Shown piece by piece: positions 1 to 11,948 of a stretch of 64,000 bases of DNA. The translations under genes and the position numbers were made by a program. The DNA lies in NCBI GenBank assembly GCA_023512835.1, contig CM042091.1:41678107-41742106 (forward strand), read 5' to 3'. This DNA is from Taxillus chinensis. Lineage: Eukaryota > Streptophyta > Magnoliopsida > Santalales > Loranthaceae. Each line of letters begins with the position of its first letter. Position 1 is the first letter of the stretch. Below the pieces are notes generated by a model. The model had not been told where the DNA came from, did not search any database, and was given only the letters and a program-made list of their open reading frames with translations.

Positions 1-121
1 TTTCCTCGGCCCCCTCTGCTGCGATGTCCCCACTCCCTCCACATCCGCTATAGCTGCTGCGGTTGATACCGCTGTTGCCGTCGCCACCGCTGATGTCCCG
101 GCTGCTTCTCCGGAAGCCCCC

Positions 122-1852
122 TTGCCTCCTCTACCTCAACCCCGAGATTACCTTGACCATCTCTCCGCCGTCACCTTAACGGACCTCTGGCTCCGTTTCA
201 GCCTAGCCCACACCTCCTCCATTCCTGACACCGATCTCCGGGTGTTTTACACCCGCAATACCCAATCCCCGGAGACTATGATCATCTGGAATCGGGACCA
301 CGGCTTTCTTACGCCGGCTGCCATTCCCGATGTGTCGTTCCCTACACCCTCCGGCCCAGTCCCTGCTACCCGAAGTCCTCTACTGCTCAGGCTGGACCCT
401 CTTCTCCTGCCGCCGCGATTCCCGTGGTTGACTTGTCTGGTCAAAGCGGGTCTCTTGCTCCGGATGCCTCCGACGCTCCGGATGCCTCTGATGCTCCGGA
501 TGCTCCTGCTGCTGCTACTCCTGCGGACTCCTCTGCCCACCGCACTCCTGCTCCTGTTCATGCGGGGGAGTCCTCCAAAGCTCCAGAGTTAGCACTTGGG
601 CGTGCCTCGTTTGGGATGGTCCACTCCGATGCTGTGCTTTCCGCTCAGCTGGACCGCCATGCCCACGCTCATAGCGCCCAAATTTCCGCCATCGCTGCCA
701 AAGTTGATGCCCTCGGCGCCCAACTACTCTCCGCCCTCACTGACTCCTCTACTTCCATTGAGCAGAAAATGGATCTTGTCGCCACCTCTTTTCATTCACT
801 GTCTACTTCCTTCGCGGATCTGGCGCATACGATGGCTCGTCCTCCCGTTGCTTCCCGGCGATCTGCCAAACCGGGGGAGAAAGTGTCATCTGATCCGTCT
901 ACTCCTTCTGCCCCACAACCATCTTCCCGGACTGAGAAGCGGCCCGCCACTTCGGTGCTTCAGGGGAGTTCAAATTCCCAAACGAAGCCGCTTCTCTCAA
1001 CCAAGCTCCTCTCTCGCACCTCCGGCTCCTCCTCCTCCATCCTCCTCATCCGCAGCTGGATACCTTCCTCCCATCCTATGCGGAGTTTGACCCGTCCGAT
1101 GCGGATGGAAGCTTGCGCAAGGCAATGAAAGCCTATCTTTGCGTCTTCTTCGAGAGAAGATGTCTTTCTGAAATGTATCCTTTCTCTCCGGCCGACATTC
1201 GGACTCTTTGTTCGGAGAAAGGACTCTTTACTACGAAGAGACATTGACAACTTCTCGAGGGCTGCTAAGATGGAGATGAGGCTGTTTCCATCTCTTTACG
1301 AAGATGGGCACTTGTTTGAAGTTCTGCCATGTTGGAATGAGGGCTATCTTCCCAGGTGTGGAGTTAATTCAGACTTACATTGACGGAACTGCCGAGGATA
1401 GCAAGCCATGGAAAACTCTCTCAACCATCCTCATTCCGTACCGGATCATGTCGGCACACTTCATGATGGCTGTCTTCATGATTCGGTCCAAGTAGATGAT
1501 TCTCATTGATTCTCATCAGATTGTGGAGCACTTCGTTAGGAAGAATCAATGGGAACCTCTCGTGTCTCGACTAACCGAAGCCGTGAAGAAAGCCGGATTA
1601 TATGAAGAGTTGGGTATCACACCCCTGCGTTCGACCGAGAAACTCAAGGCGACATTCCGGGGCAAGAAGCAAGTGCCACAACAACTGGATGGAGATAGGC
1701 TGCGGAGCCTTTGTTTGTCATTTCATCAAATCGTTCTTAACGTGGACAAACATTGGAGCCAACACTCCACCTTTACGATGCAGCAGACAATGGAGCTAAG
1801 AGAGAAGGCAACAACTATGATCTTCAAGTATAGTAAGCCTTATGTACCTTAG
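122..1852 (+). pseudogene. Degenerate ORF just upstream of a retrotransposon 3' LTR (unknown, possibly envelope-like)
   Basis: Coding-like sequence runs to within about 140 bp of a polypurine tract and 3' LTR, but is split over all three forward frames. A leading segment (122-400) is followed by a Pro/Ala/Ser-rich stretch (424-950) with a DASDAP-type acidic repeat near 464-510. A heptad-like helical segment follows (about 650-840, with AQISAIAAKVDALGAQ), which looks like a coiled coil. A more conserved-looking tail (1304-1852) is cut by an in-frame TAG at 1493-1495. I see no RT, integrase or CCHC motif. An extra ORF between pol and the 3' LTR fits the envelope-like ORF of Sirevirus-type copia elements; a gag-only non-autonomous element is the alternative, because pol would lie off-window. 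The product is not recognised and the frames are too broken to be functional. Confidence 0.5.
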
Positions 1853-1984
1853 TGAAAAACCTGTATTAAGGCTGATTTGTATTTAGTTGCTGATTAATGA
1901 AATTGGTTGTGTTGCGTATTCTGTATGATATTCTTTTGCATCGCTTACCAGATCAGATTACAAAGGGTTTGGGCATATCCATAA

Positions 1985-1995
1985 TTGGGGGAGAT
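1985..1995 (+). other. Polypurine tract of the first LTR element
   Basis: TTGGGGGAGAT lies directly before an LTR that starts TGTTGG. This is the usual layout of the plus-strand primer site in plant copia elements and fixes the LTR start. Confidence 0.75.
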
Positions 1996-3158
1996 TGTTG
2001 GATCAAACCCGGAATTTGGATAATGCTGATAAAGCCTTATGTAATTTGATCTGAGATCTTTTGTGTTTATTTGATCATTGCAGAAGGTATGTCACTAATC
2101 CAAAGATGCACTCGTGAGAGCAAAGCTAAGGACAGGATACATAATCCTGATCCGGACAAGAGCGAGTGTCGTCAAACACTTGGTAAATAACCAAGTAACA
2201 AATACATACGGAATAAGGAACAATCCTACGGACTAAGAACTTAAAGGATAAGTGCGGAGTAAGGAAAATAAGTGCGGAGTAAGAAAAAAAGATGCGGAGT
2301 AAGGAAACCAGATGCGGAGTAAGGAATCCGGACTTATTACTCGCCCGGAGTAAGGAACTTACATACGGAGTAAGGAACTTACATGCGGAGTAAGGAACTT
2401 ACATGCGGAGTAAGGAACTTACATGCGGAGTAAGGAACTTACATGCGGAGTAAGGAAGCGCTGACACGGACTAAGGATTCCAAGATCGAATAGATACGGA
2501 GTAAGCAACCACCGACACGGAGTAAGGTTCCGAGCTTCATTAACTACGGAGTAAGGAAAATTACACCGGACCAAGAAGACACTTGCTCCAACAAAACCGC
2601 ATTTAAAGTTATCAGCTCGTGCTGTCCCGATGTAAGACGAATGCATTTAGAACAAGAAGAATCTTACACGTGGATCATCCGGATATGTGGACACAACCTT
2701 AATTGTATCTCGGAACTCACAAAGACACTTATACTCTTCAAATCCAAGATCTTGAGCTCCACAATCCGCAGCAGTCAAGGCAGACAGATTACCGAGGGAT
2801 AGTTAGTGCAGAACGCATTCCGGAACTTCAAGTTCCAAGGTTGTCTCTTAGGAATGTTTTGTATAAATATTCATACTTATACTTCATGTAAAATAGTGTG
2901 CTCAGGCGGGTAAAAAGAGAAAAGGAACTTGGCTAGAGTGTGAGTTCAATTTTTGTAAACAGAGTGTAAGAAAGTGTTTGCTTCTATTTTGTTGTAATCA
3001 CCTTGTGATAATAAAACAAAATACTTCCACTATCTGGTTATCTTCCGCAGTGATTCTATCACTTAAACTAGATAAGTCTTTGTGTCTTGAGAGAAAAGAA
3101 AGAGTTCAAATAAGAGCCTATTCACCCCCCCCCCCCTTTAGGCTCCAAGGGACCATCA
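1996..3158 (+). mobile_element. 3' LTR of a copia-like retrotransposon, nested in the Athila-like element
   Basis: The LTR opens with TGTTGG after a polypurine tract and closes with CCATCA (near-inverted ends, TG...CA), 1163 bp. The next base starts sequence identical to the interior of the Athila-like LTR (3159 matches 12769), so the element inserted into that LTR. The expected 5-bp target duplication is GTAGT (3159-3163); its partner would be upstream of the window. A C12 run at 3125-3136 sits shortly before the end. Confidence 0.75.
2226..2560 (+). repeat. 20-bp minisatellite inside the first LTR
   Basis: Six clean copies of a 20-bp unit beginning CGGAGTAAGGAACTTACATG start at 2346, 2366, 2386, 2406, 2426 and 2446. 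Degenerate CGGAGTAAGGA copies extend the array on both sides. It lies wholly within the LTR. Confidence 0.9.
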
Positions 3159-3846
3159 GTAGTCTTTTAATCTAGGGGAGCAATGTAGCCCCCTTGTTGC
3201 TTTGCTGTGTTTATGAATATTTGGTTTGGATGATTGAAGTTTTGCATGTTTTATGAATCTGTTCTTAATTCTATCTTTGGATGTACACCTTGGTATTTTT
3301 AGCCCTAGTCTGGGGCGGATTGAGATTCATAACTTATTTGTGATTGGTGTGATCATTATCCTTTTGCAAGTATGATTTATTGGCTTTGCATATTTGTGTG
3401 TTTAGATGACCATTCTCGCATACAACTCTTAAAAGGACCTCAATGACCATTTGTTGTCCTTGGCTTATGTTTAGCATGTTTTCAATCAGACAACCCTAAT
3501 ACCATGAACCAGTAGAGATAACATAGGGAGGTGAAATTGTGACCCTAGATGCTTTTAATCCTTGAAACTTAATCCTAAAATCAACTTACTTTCTTTGTTT
3601 ATTCAGAAAACCAAATAAAAATTAGATCTTTAGTTTAAAAAAGAAAACTTTTTGCCAAGACATTTTATAGAACAAAAGTAATTGGGTGATTTGATTTGAG
3701 AACTAGAGAACTAGGTTAATCCCTATGGGTTCGACTCCTTGCTTGCTGCTATTCTGTTAGTGCAAACTTAGGGAATTTATTATTTTGAAGAGAGATTTAA
3801 CGACATTAGCTAGCTCTTTTAGAGTGGCTAAAAATCTTGTCTGTCA
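3159..3846 (+). repeat. 5' LTR remnant of the Athila-like element
   Basis: Colinear with 12769-13456 of the 3' LTR and ends TGTCA just before the PBS. The first 820 bp of the LTR are missing here because the copia-like LTR abuts position 3159. Confidence 0.92.
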
Positions 3847-3849
3847 AAT

Positions 3850-3867
3850 TGGCGCCGTTGCCGGGGA
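3850..3867 (+). other. Primer binding site, Athila-like element
   Basis: TGGCGCCGTTGCCGGGGA follows the LTR end by 3 bp. This is the standard Athila/Tat primer site, usually attributed to tRNA-Asp. Confidence 0.88.
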
Positions 3868-4055
3868 TTCAACGGTTAACTAGTTTTTAAAATCAACATT
3901 GAGTGAAATTGTTTGAATTCTGATCTTGGTGTTTTATTTTGTCTTTTATTTTCTGTTATTTTGTGTTCTTTATTTGTTTATTTTGCATTGTTCGGAGCTG
4001 CTGGGTGTGTTCTTGTTGTTTTACAGGAACATACATCAAAGATTCCTAGTTGTGC

Positions 4056-5677
4056 ATGCAAAGAGAGGAGGATATACAATTTACTCAGGAACCTGAAAGG
4101 TTGTTCAGAGCTCGTCGTAGAGCGGCTAGGGAAGCGACAGCGTGAGGTCAAGAAGCATTGCAAGGCTTGGAGCAATCCGTAGGCGATCTGATGGCAGATC
4201 TCAGACCTGATGGTGGTGCACCACACGGAGGGGCCAATTACAATGGCCAATATCCAGAAGAAGAGGGTAATAGGTTTATGCCCAGAACCTTCTTAGACTA
4301 TGCGAGACCGATGATGTCAGACCATTATTCTGGGATTCGGCAGACAAGAGTCCAAGCAAATAGCTTCGAGCTAAAGCCGGCGTTGATCAACATGGTGAGC
4401 AACAACGCATTTGGAGGAACAGCCGTGGATGATCCACACCAGCATTTGATGAGGTTCTACCAGGTGTGTGACACCATCAAGATCAACAATGTGTCGGAGG
4501 AGGCAATAAAGCTAAGGCTTTTCCCTTTCTCTTTAAGGGAAAGAGCTCTTGGCTGGTTCAACATCGCAACCAGGTTCAATCAACACTTGGGAGGAGATGC
4601 GGTCCAAGTTCATGTCAAAGTACTTCCCTCCTTCCAAGGTGATCCAGCTTCGAGGAGAGATTAGCGAGGTTCAGGCAAGATGAGATGGAGACTCTTCATG
4701 AAGCTTGGGAGCGTTTCAAAGACTTAGTGAGAAGATGCCCTGATCATGGAAGACCCCAGTGGATTCAAATTGAATCTTTCTACACAGGTCTTCGGTCCCA
4801 TTCACAAGACAAGGTGAATACAAATTGGAGGATGCTTGATGAACCTAGAGCCTGACGCAACGAGCCTTGCTCTTGGAGAGGCTGTCATTAGCTAATTGGC
4901 GGTGGTCTAATGTGCGTACTTCAAAGCCAGTGGGAGAAGATAGCTTCAGTTGAAAGTTCTTCAAATGATGTGCAAGCACGGATTCAAGCTTTAGTGAAAG
5001 GCATGGAAGTATTGGCTCTTAAAGTTGAAGGATCACAAGCTTTACCAGGTAGTTGAGCAGGGGTGGAGTGGAGTGAAGAAGCAAATTATGTTGGAGGAAA
5101 GGGCTTGTACCAGAAATAACAATTTTATCCTCAACAACAACAACAAGGGTACAACCGGAATCAGCAGCAATCTCAAACATTTCGGAGAACTCGAACCGAG
5201 GGGGAGATACCTCATTTCAAGACAAATATGTGCCCCCGGGGATTAAGCCGGAATCCGTATGCTACGGATAATTATTTACACCCACCTCTAGGATTCGAGC
5301 GAAGAACGACCTCGGCCTCAACAAGAAAGAGGAAGGGTATATCGAATATGGATGAGCCAAGCAAAAGAGAGGATAGTTTGGAGGAAAGGGTAGTCACCAT
5401 GGAATCTTCAATGAAGAATATAGAAAAGCCGCTTGTGAGTTTGGCTCAGAATGTAAATCAAGGGGTGTCAACCAATACTTTTCCAAGTGACACCGAGGTG
5501 AACCCCAAGGAGAGTTGCAAGGCTATCACTCTAAGGAGCGGGAAGACACCGAATGAAGCTGAAGAGCCTAAGAAGAAGGCAATTCCAGAAGAACAGAGCA
5601 GACCCTTGGAAGTCGATGACCAAGGAAAATCAGATAAAGCTGAAAAAAGAGTGCAAGAGAAGAAGGACAAGCAGTGA
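4056..5677 (+). pseudogene. gag of the Athila-like element (broken)
   Basis: Capsid-like gag. An N-terminal segment starts at a Met near 4056 and meets a TGA at 4141-4143. The capsid core lies at 4158-4664 (DPHQHLMRFYQVCDTIK, LRLFPFSLRERALGWF), matching the plant Retrotrans_gag domain. The frame then changes repeatedly between about 4620 and 5230. The C-terminal part at 5228-5677 holds the Athila hallmark NPKESCKAITLRSGK and a Lys/Glu-rich tail. No intact zinc knuckle was found. In the family this protein packages element RNA in virus-like particles. At least one stop and several frameshifts make this copy non-functional. Confidence 0.85.
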
Positions 5678-5998
5678 GTCAAGACAGAATAGGCGACGAA
5701 CAGAGGCAAGAGCTCAGGCCTACTATGCCATTTCCTCGAGGCCGAGGAACCGGAGGGTTGAGGAAGAGTATGAGCGCTTTCCGAGTTTGTTTAAGAAGCT
5801 TGAAATTAACATTCCATTTGTGGAAATCTTGGAGCAGATGCCTAGGTACGAGAAAATACATCAAAGATTTTGTGACAAAGAAGAGGAAATATGGGGATCA
5901 TGAGACGGTGGCGATCACTAATGAGGTGAGCAAGTGTTGTTCAACGAGTTTGCCCATCAAACATAAAGATCCGGGCAGCTTTAATCTCCCTTGTGTGA

Positions 5999-6337
5999 TT
6001 GGCAATGCACCGCAAAGAAGAGGCCCTATGTGATTTAGGGGCCAGCATCAATTTGATTTCCTTTGCTTTGTATAAGCAGCTTGGGCTTAAGGGCATGAAG
6101 CCCACCTCCATATCATTGCAGTTTGCTGACCGATCTACTGGAAGGCCTGAAGGGATAATTGAAGACGTGTTAGTCAAAGTGGGTTCCTTCATATTTCCAG
6201 CAGATTTTGTAGTTTTGGAGATGGAAGAAGATAGAGGAGTTCAGCTACTCCTTGGAAGACCGTTTCTCAGAACGGGTTGTGCATTGATTGATGTTGCTCA
6301 AGGGCAGCTAACTCGAGAATTAATGAGGAGACCTTAG
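5999..6337 (+). pseudogene. Aspartic protease domain, Athila-like element
   Basis: A retropepsin-type domain carries the active-site region CDLGASINL (Asp-Leu-Gly-Ala-Ser, as is usual in Athila) near the start. The conserved second half includes GIIEDVLVKVGSFIFPADFV and ends in LLLGRPFLRTG. It would process the gag-pol polyprotein. The domain itself is open for 112 codons. It is cut off from gag by frame changes at 5680-5999 and from RT by a disordered linker (6338-6659), so it cannot be made as part of a polyprotein. Confidence 0.88.
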
Positions 6338-6659
6338 TCTTCCACACGGGGAAGGCGTGCAAGGTCAAGAGGAGGAGGACTGCCTTTGGGTTGAAGACCT
6401 TGAGGAATTGGTGGAAGACTACTTGGCGAAGAAATTACCACCACCAATAATGGAGCCCTTCACTCATAGAAGCTCAACAAGATGAAGAGATGTACTTGAC
6501 AGCTGAGGAAGATGAGCAAACTACAAACTCTTTGGAGCAAGCCGAGGAGGAGAAAGAAGATGACATGCTTCCAGCTCCAGAATCAAGGAGCTGCCTGGAC
6601 ACCTAAGGTATGAATTTCTAGACTCTACAAATCAATTCCCTGTCATTGTTGCTTCTAAT

Positions 6660-7718
6660 TTGAATGATGTGGAGTGTACTCAATTGCTAGAAGTCCTTAG
6701 GAAACACAAAAAGGCCCTAGGATGGAACATTGAAGACATTAGGGGTATTAGTCCAGGGATTTGCATGCATAAAATTTTGATGAATGATGATTTTAAACCC
6801 ATTCTTGAAAGACAAAGAAGATTAAACCCTGCCATGAAAGAAGTTGTTAGAAAAGAAATTTTAAAATGGAAAAATGCGGGTATAATTTATGCTATTTCGG
6901 ATAGTGAGTGGGTGAGTCCATTGCATGTTGTGCCCAAGAAAGGGGGCATGACCGTGATTAAAAATGAGAAAAATGAATTGATCCCATCTCGCACCGTGAC
7001 GGGGTGGAGAGTGTGTGTTGACTATAGAAAGCCGAACAAGGCTACTAGGAAGGATCATTTTCCTCTTCCTTTCATTGACCAAATGTTGGATAGGTTAGTG
7101 GCTATAGTCACTACTGCTTTTTAGATGGCTATTCCGGGTATAATCAGATCATGGTTAAGCCCGAGGACCAAGAAAAGACCACCTTCACGTGCCCTTTTGG
7201 CACATTTGCATTTAGCCGAATGCCATTTGGGCTTTGTAATGCCCCTGCCACCTTCCAAAGGTGTATGATGGCTATTTTTCAGGGTTTGGTTGAGGAGATC
7301 ATGGAGGTCTTCATGGATGACTTCTCGGTGTTTGGTTCCTCCTACCAACAAGTGCTTGAAAAATCTAGATGTGGTCTTAGAGAGATGTGAGGAGAAGGAA
7401 CTAGTCCTAAATTGGGAGAAATGCCATTTCATGGTAACTGAGGGGATAGTTCTAGGGCACAAGGTGTCTGCACATGGTTTGGAGGTTGACAAGGCAAAAA
7501 TCTCCACTATTGAGACTCTGCCACCTCCAACCAATGAAAAAGGAGTGAGAAGTTTCCTTGGCCATGCTGGCTTTTATAGGAGATTCATTAAAGACTTCTC
7601 AAAAATTGCAAAACCCATGAGTAGGTTGTTAGAAAAAGACACAAGCTTTGAGTTTAATGCAGATTGCTTAGAAGCTTTCAACATCCTCAAGGGTAAGTTA
7701 GTCATTGCACTGTTATAG
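6660..7718 (+). pseudogene. Reverse transcriptase domain, Athila-like element
   Basis: The fingers/palm segment (6660-7124) has SPLHVVPKKGG and WRVCVDYRKPNKATRKDHFPLP. A frameshift near 7115-7135 is followed by the palm segment with SRMPFGLCNAPATFQRCM and the catalytic box FMDDFSVFG (about 7311-7337). A second frameshift near 7365 leads into LGHKVSAHGLEVDKAK and FLGHAGFYRRFIKDFS. The segment ends at an in-frame TAG (7716-7718), after which the same frame continues into RNase H. The family copies element RNA to cDNA; this copy cannot. Confidence 0.92.
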
Positions 7719-8110
7719 TCACACTTAACTTGGGCTCGGCCTTTTGAGCTAATGTGTGATGCGAGTGATTATGCTGTGGGGGTAGTCTTAGGGCAAAGGC
7801 GAGAAAAGGTGTTTAGGGTCATATACTATGCTAGTAAGACCTTAGATGATGCTCAACAGAACTATACTACCACTGAGAAAGAGTTGCTAGCCGTGGTTTA
7901 TGGCTGCAACAAGTTTAGACCCTACCTTTTGGGGTCTAAAGTCATTGTTTATATTGATCACGCTGCATTGAAATATTTGTTTGCTAAAAAGGAAGCTAAG
8001 CCACGCTTGATTAGATGGGTTCTCCTCTTACAGGAATTTGACCTTGAAATTAGAGACACAAAGGGAGCCCTAAATTCTGTGGCTGATCACCTCTCCCGTG
8101 TGGAGAATGC
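7719..8110 (+). pseudogene. RNase H domain, Athila-like element
   Basis: Continues in the RT frame after the TAG at 7716. It shows the gypsy RNase H landmarks: [16 protein letters not shown] (first catalytic Asp), [34 protein letters not shown] (catalytic Glu), [12 protein letters not shown] (catalytic Asp) and the tail [12 protein letters not shown]. Its role is removal of the RNA strand after reverse transcription. The domain is uninterrupted and reads on towards integrase until the frameshift near 8434. Confidence 0.9.
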
Positions 8111-9459
8111 ACCTAAGTCTCTACCCATTGTAGATGACTTTCCTGATGAGAAGTTGTTTGAGGTGCATCATCTTCCTTGGTTTGCTGACATAGCAAATTA
8201 TTTAGCCACTGGGTTCATACCCAAGCAGTTAGACTACCACCAGAGAAAGAAATTGGTAGTGGATGCTAAGAAATTCATTTGGGAAGACCCAATTCTTTAT
8301 AGGAGGTGTCCTGACCAAATCATTAGAAAGTGTGTCCTTGAGGAGGAAGTAGATGACATAATACATCATTGTCATGCATCACATTATGGGGGCCACTTTG
8401 GGGTGCAAAGAACTGTGGCTAAAATCATGCAGGTGTGGCTTCTATTGGCCTCACATGGTGAAAGACACCTATGTCTACATCAAAAAGTGTGATAGATGTC
8501 AAAGGGTAGGTGGTCCGTCTAGGAAAAATGAGATGCCCTTAACTGGAATCCTTCCAGTTGAAATTTTTGACATTTGGGGCATTGACTTCATGGGGCCATT
8601 CCCCAATTCTGATGGGTTTTCATACATTTTGCTTGCTGTGGATTATGTGTCTAAGTGGGTAGAAGCTATTCCTACTAGAGTGAATGATGCTAGGGTTGTG
8701 ACTCACTTCCTTACTAGGAACATCTTTAGCCGTTTTGGGACACCAAGGGCTATAATCAGTGATGAGGGTAGTCATTTCTGCAACAAATTGTTTGAGAAAT
8801 TATTGAACAAGTATGGTGTCACTCATAGGAAGTCTTTAGCTTACCACCCACAAGCTAATGGACAAGCAGAAGTGTCCAACAGAGAGATTAAGGTCATTTT
8901 AGAGAAAACTGTTGGAGCCAATAGGAAGGATTGGTCTCAAAGGCTTGATGAAGCCTTATGGGCATATAGGACAGCTTACAAAACTCCCATTGGGATGTCA
9001 CCTTACCGTATTCTATATGTTAAGGCATGTCACTTGCCTGTGGAACTAGAACACAAGGCTCATTGGGCCTTAAAGAAGTTAAATTTTAACCCACAAGAGA
9101 TCAAGGAGCTTAGGATGACTCAATTAATTGAGTTAGATGAGCTTAGGCTGGATGCCTATGATAGTGCTAAATTTTACAAAGAAAGAACTAAGAAATGGCA
9201 TGATAGGCAACTCAACAATGAACCTTTAACCTTAAGACAGAAAGTTCTTCTATTTAACACAAGGTTGAGGTTATTTCCTGGAAAATTAAGGTCCAAGTGA
9301 ATGGGACCTTTTGTGATAGTTGATAAGAAGCCATATGGGAGCTTTAAGCTCCAAGCTGTAGATGGCAAGAAATTTTGGGTGAATGGCAACAGACTGAAAC
9401 CATACTTTGATTCAACTCAGAGGGAGATAGTTGATTCCCTCTCTTTCACCATTACCTGA
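8111..9459 (+). pseudogene. Integrase, Athila-like element (frameshift and nonsense)
   Basis: The HHCC zinc-binding region ([12 protein letters not shown] ... KCDRCQRVG) is split by a frameshift near 8434. The catalytic core follows in the frame ending at 9300: [35 protein letters not shown] and the [16 protein letters not shown] block with its Glu. At 9298-9300 a TGA replaces the Trp codon expected in the RSKW-GPF motif, and the same frame continues to 9459 with FKLQAVDGKKFWVNGNRLK, the normal C-terminal strand region. No chromodomain follows, as expected for Athila. In the family it joins cDNA to the chromosome. Confidence 0.92.
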
Positions 9460-11948
9460 TCATAACTGAAAGTCTAGCTACAGACTTTAAATAAAGCGCT
9501 GGTTGGGAGGCAACCCAATGTTTATTACTATGTTTTATTTTATGTTATTTTCTTTTATTTATTTTCTTCAATAAATTTGTTTGCAAGCTAACCATTGTGC
9601 AGGAGACTTTGCTTCTTTCTTAACTAACCATGTGCAGGATGAGCAAATTATTGGGTCCTGAACTTGTGGAATTATTTTTAAAGTCAAAGTCAAGGAGCAA
9701 CGAGCAAGTGAAGCCCAAAAGTGCTTGAAGATGGGCTCACACAATTCACGTGCAAGACTTAAAGATGGTTCATAATGCATAAGCAACTCAGTGGAGAAAT
9801 TTGGGCCAGTTTGGGCCTGAACGTGAATTTGCACGTGAATTGCCCAATTCACGTGCACCTCCTTTTGAGTCAGAACTTTCTGGAATGGTAGATGAAGACC
9901 ATGTGAATCACGTTTACTCTTGCACGCGAATTGCTAGCTGTCATATGGAAGCCCAAAAATGCAAAATACCGATTTTAGCCCTCCTAGAAGCTTCAAATAA
10001 TTCACGTGCAGAAGGGACTATTGCTTGCCAGCTCAAGGGGGACCCACCACCAAAGTTTGGGATGATTCTGACCTGCACGCCAATTCGGCCAATTCACGTG
10101 CAGAGGCTATTTTGGTCAGAACACTCTGAAAAGTTAGGGGCACGTGTATCACGCCAATTGGAGCATCTTTCCTTCTGCACGCTATATAAAGGGAGGCCAT
10201 CTTCAAAGGCTTCCACACCAAAATCACTCTAGTGGGATCTTTGCTTGCTACTACATGATGGGTATTCTGCAAGGGAAGGAAAATTGGGAAGTGCGCGGCG
10301 AGACGTCGGCTGACTTTGTGGCTCAGGTGCGACGAATGGTGGCCAATGTCATCTACTATTACAGTGTGCCAAACCAGGGGTAAGTATTTTCCTACTCCTT
10401 ATTTTATGCCATGAGGACATAGCATATTTTAAGTGTGGTGTATGGGGAGTGACTTGAGCCACTTGCTTGTTTTTTATGTTGTGATTGCATGTTTTAATTA
10501 ATTCTAACCAAAAAAAATGTTTTTAGTTGCATGATTGTTTGAGTTGTTTGCTTGAATGATTTGTTTGTGGAGACATGGATATTAAGTATGCAATTTTAGC
10601 TTAAAATTTAATTTTTATGCCACATTAGTATCATGTTGTGATAAGGGTATTAAAGTAGTTAAAATGTGCTCTGAATTGGTTTAATCATGTCTTTATCTTA
10701 TGAATGATATCACCATGTTTTTGGAGCTGAGTTTTGAATATTAGCTGAGCATGAAATGCTATGATAGACCTAAGTAACCCTTAAAGTTGAGTGAAAAAGA
10801 AATGAAAAATGAGAACAGCTTCCTTTTTAACCCTTGAGTGACATTCATGGTATGGGTAATAGTTTGATTTGCTACTCTTCTTGCATTCAACGTTGGTTAT
10901 TTAATGGTAGGAGTCAAGTAAGCATGTGATTCCTTATTAGTGCTCAGTGTTTGGTGTGTGGAGTTAGGATGCAAGACCTTTAAGTCATTGTGACTGTCTT
11001 TGCATTCTTTTCTTTATTGTGTGATATTATTGGAAAAGGCTGTGATATAGAATGTGAAAAAGCCATCACTTAATTGGAAATGGGATGTGAGACATCAATG
11101 AATTTCTGTCTCTCCTTATATAGCAAAATGGCAAGGGGTATGCATTAGAAAAATCAGTCTTATTTATGTGTTATGTGAGTAAAAAAAAGAGTGAATGATC
11201 CATCAAGGGAGAGCATAAAATGCAACCTTGTAAGGTTATTACTAAAAAAAAAAAGAAAAAAAAAAGAAAAAAAAGAAGAGAATGATTCAGAATAAAAGCC
11301 ACAATGGCTTGATGTTCTTATGTGTGATTATTTAGTTGTGAAGCCACATTGGCTGAATTGTGTTTTGTTTTGAGAGTGTTGAGCTCAATTCTTTAGCTCA
11401 TGGTTTTGTTTTATCAGTTATTACAATAGAGTGTGAGTTTATTGAGTTTAGATTAGCGTGTGAGTTCAAATAAAGTAGAATAGAGAGTGTGTTTTCTTTG
11501 ATGAGCACAATAGGGAACTCTCATGATTGCTTGGCAAGTACTTAATCAATAGCTGATGGCGAGTGTAGAGATAGAGTTTTCCATCCATTGTTCATTGATA
11601 GGTATTGGGCTTGAGAATTATTATATTTGAGTGAGGCTGCTTATCCTTGGTAAGAACTTAAAGGGAAACTAGGTGTTATTTTATCATGGATTGCTTGCTC
11701 ATATCTGAAATTTAAGTGGTGATATTGCATGGTTGTTGGACTAGGGATATGGACATGAATGAACTAAGCTATGACTCATTTTGATGCTTAAATTCCCATT
11801 TCATCATGATAGAGTTGCATGCTTAGGAAACCATGATTCTCCTTGATTGTTATTTTATTTTTCTTCCATTTGACTGCATGTTTATTTTATTTTTGCATGC
11901 TTGTATGTTTTTGCTTGAGGACAAGCAATGGTTCAAGTGTGGTGTATT
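9460..11948 (+). other. Gene-poor 3' internal region of the Athila-like element
   Basis: No env-like ORF is visible. The region starts with the GCGCTGGTTGGGAGGCAACC motif (about 9496-9515) usual after Athila/Tat pol. Between 9640 and 10260 lie several CACGTG motifs and a TATATAAA at 10183-10190, resembling the upstream part of the LTR. After 10380 it is AT-rich with A-runs at 11244-11275. It ends with GAGGACAAGCAATGGTTCAA and the short purine-rich stretch before the 3' LTR. Confidence 0.7.

Noticed and set aside
3726..3740. GGTTCGACTCC resembles a tRNA T-arm/B box
   Set aside because: It lies inside the Athila-like LTR (also at 13336) and has no matching acceptor, D-arm or anticodon structure.
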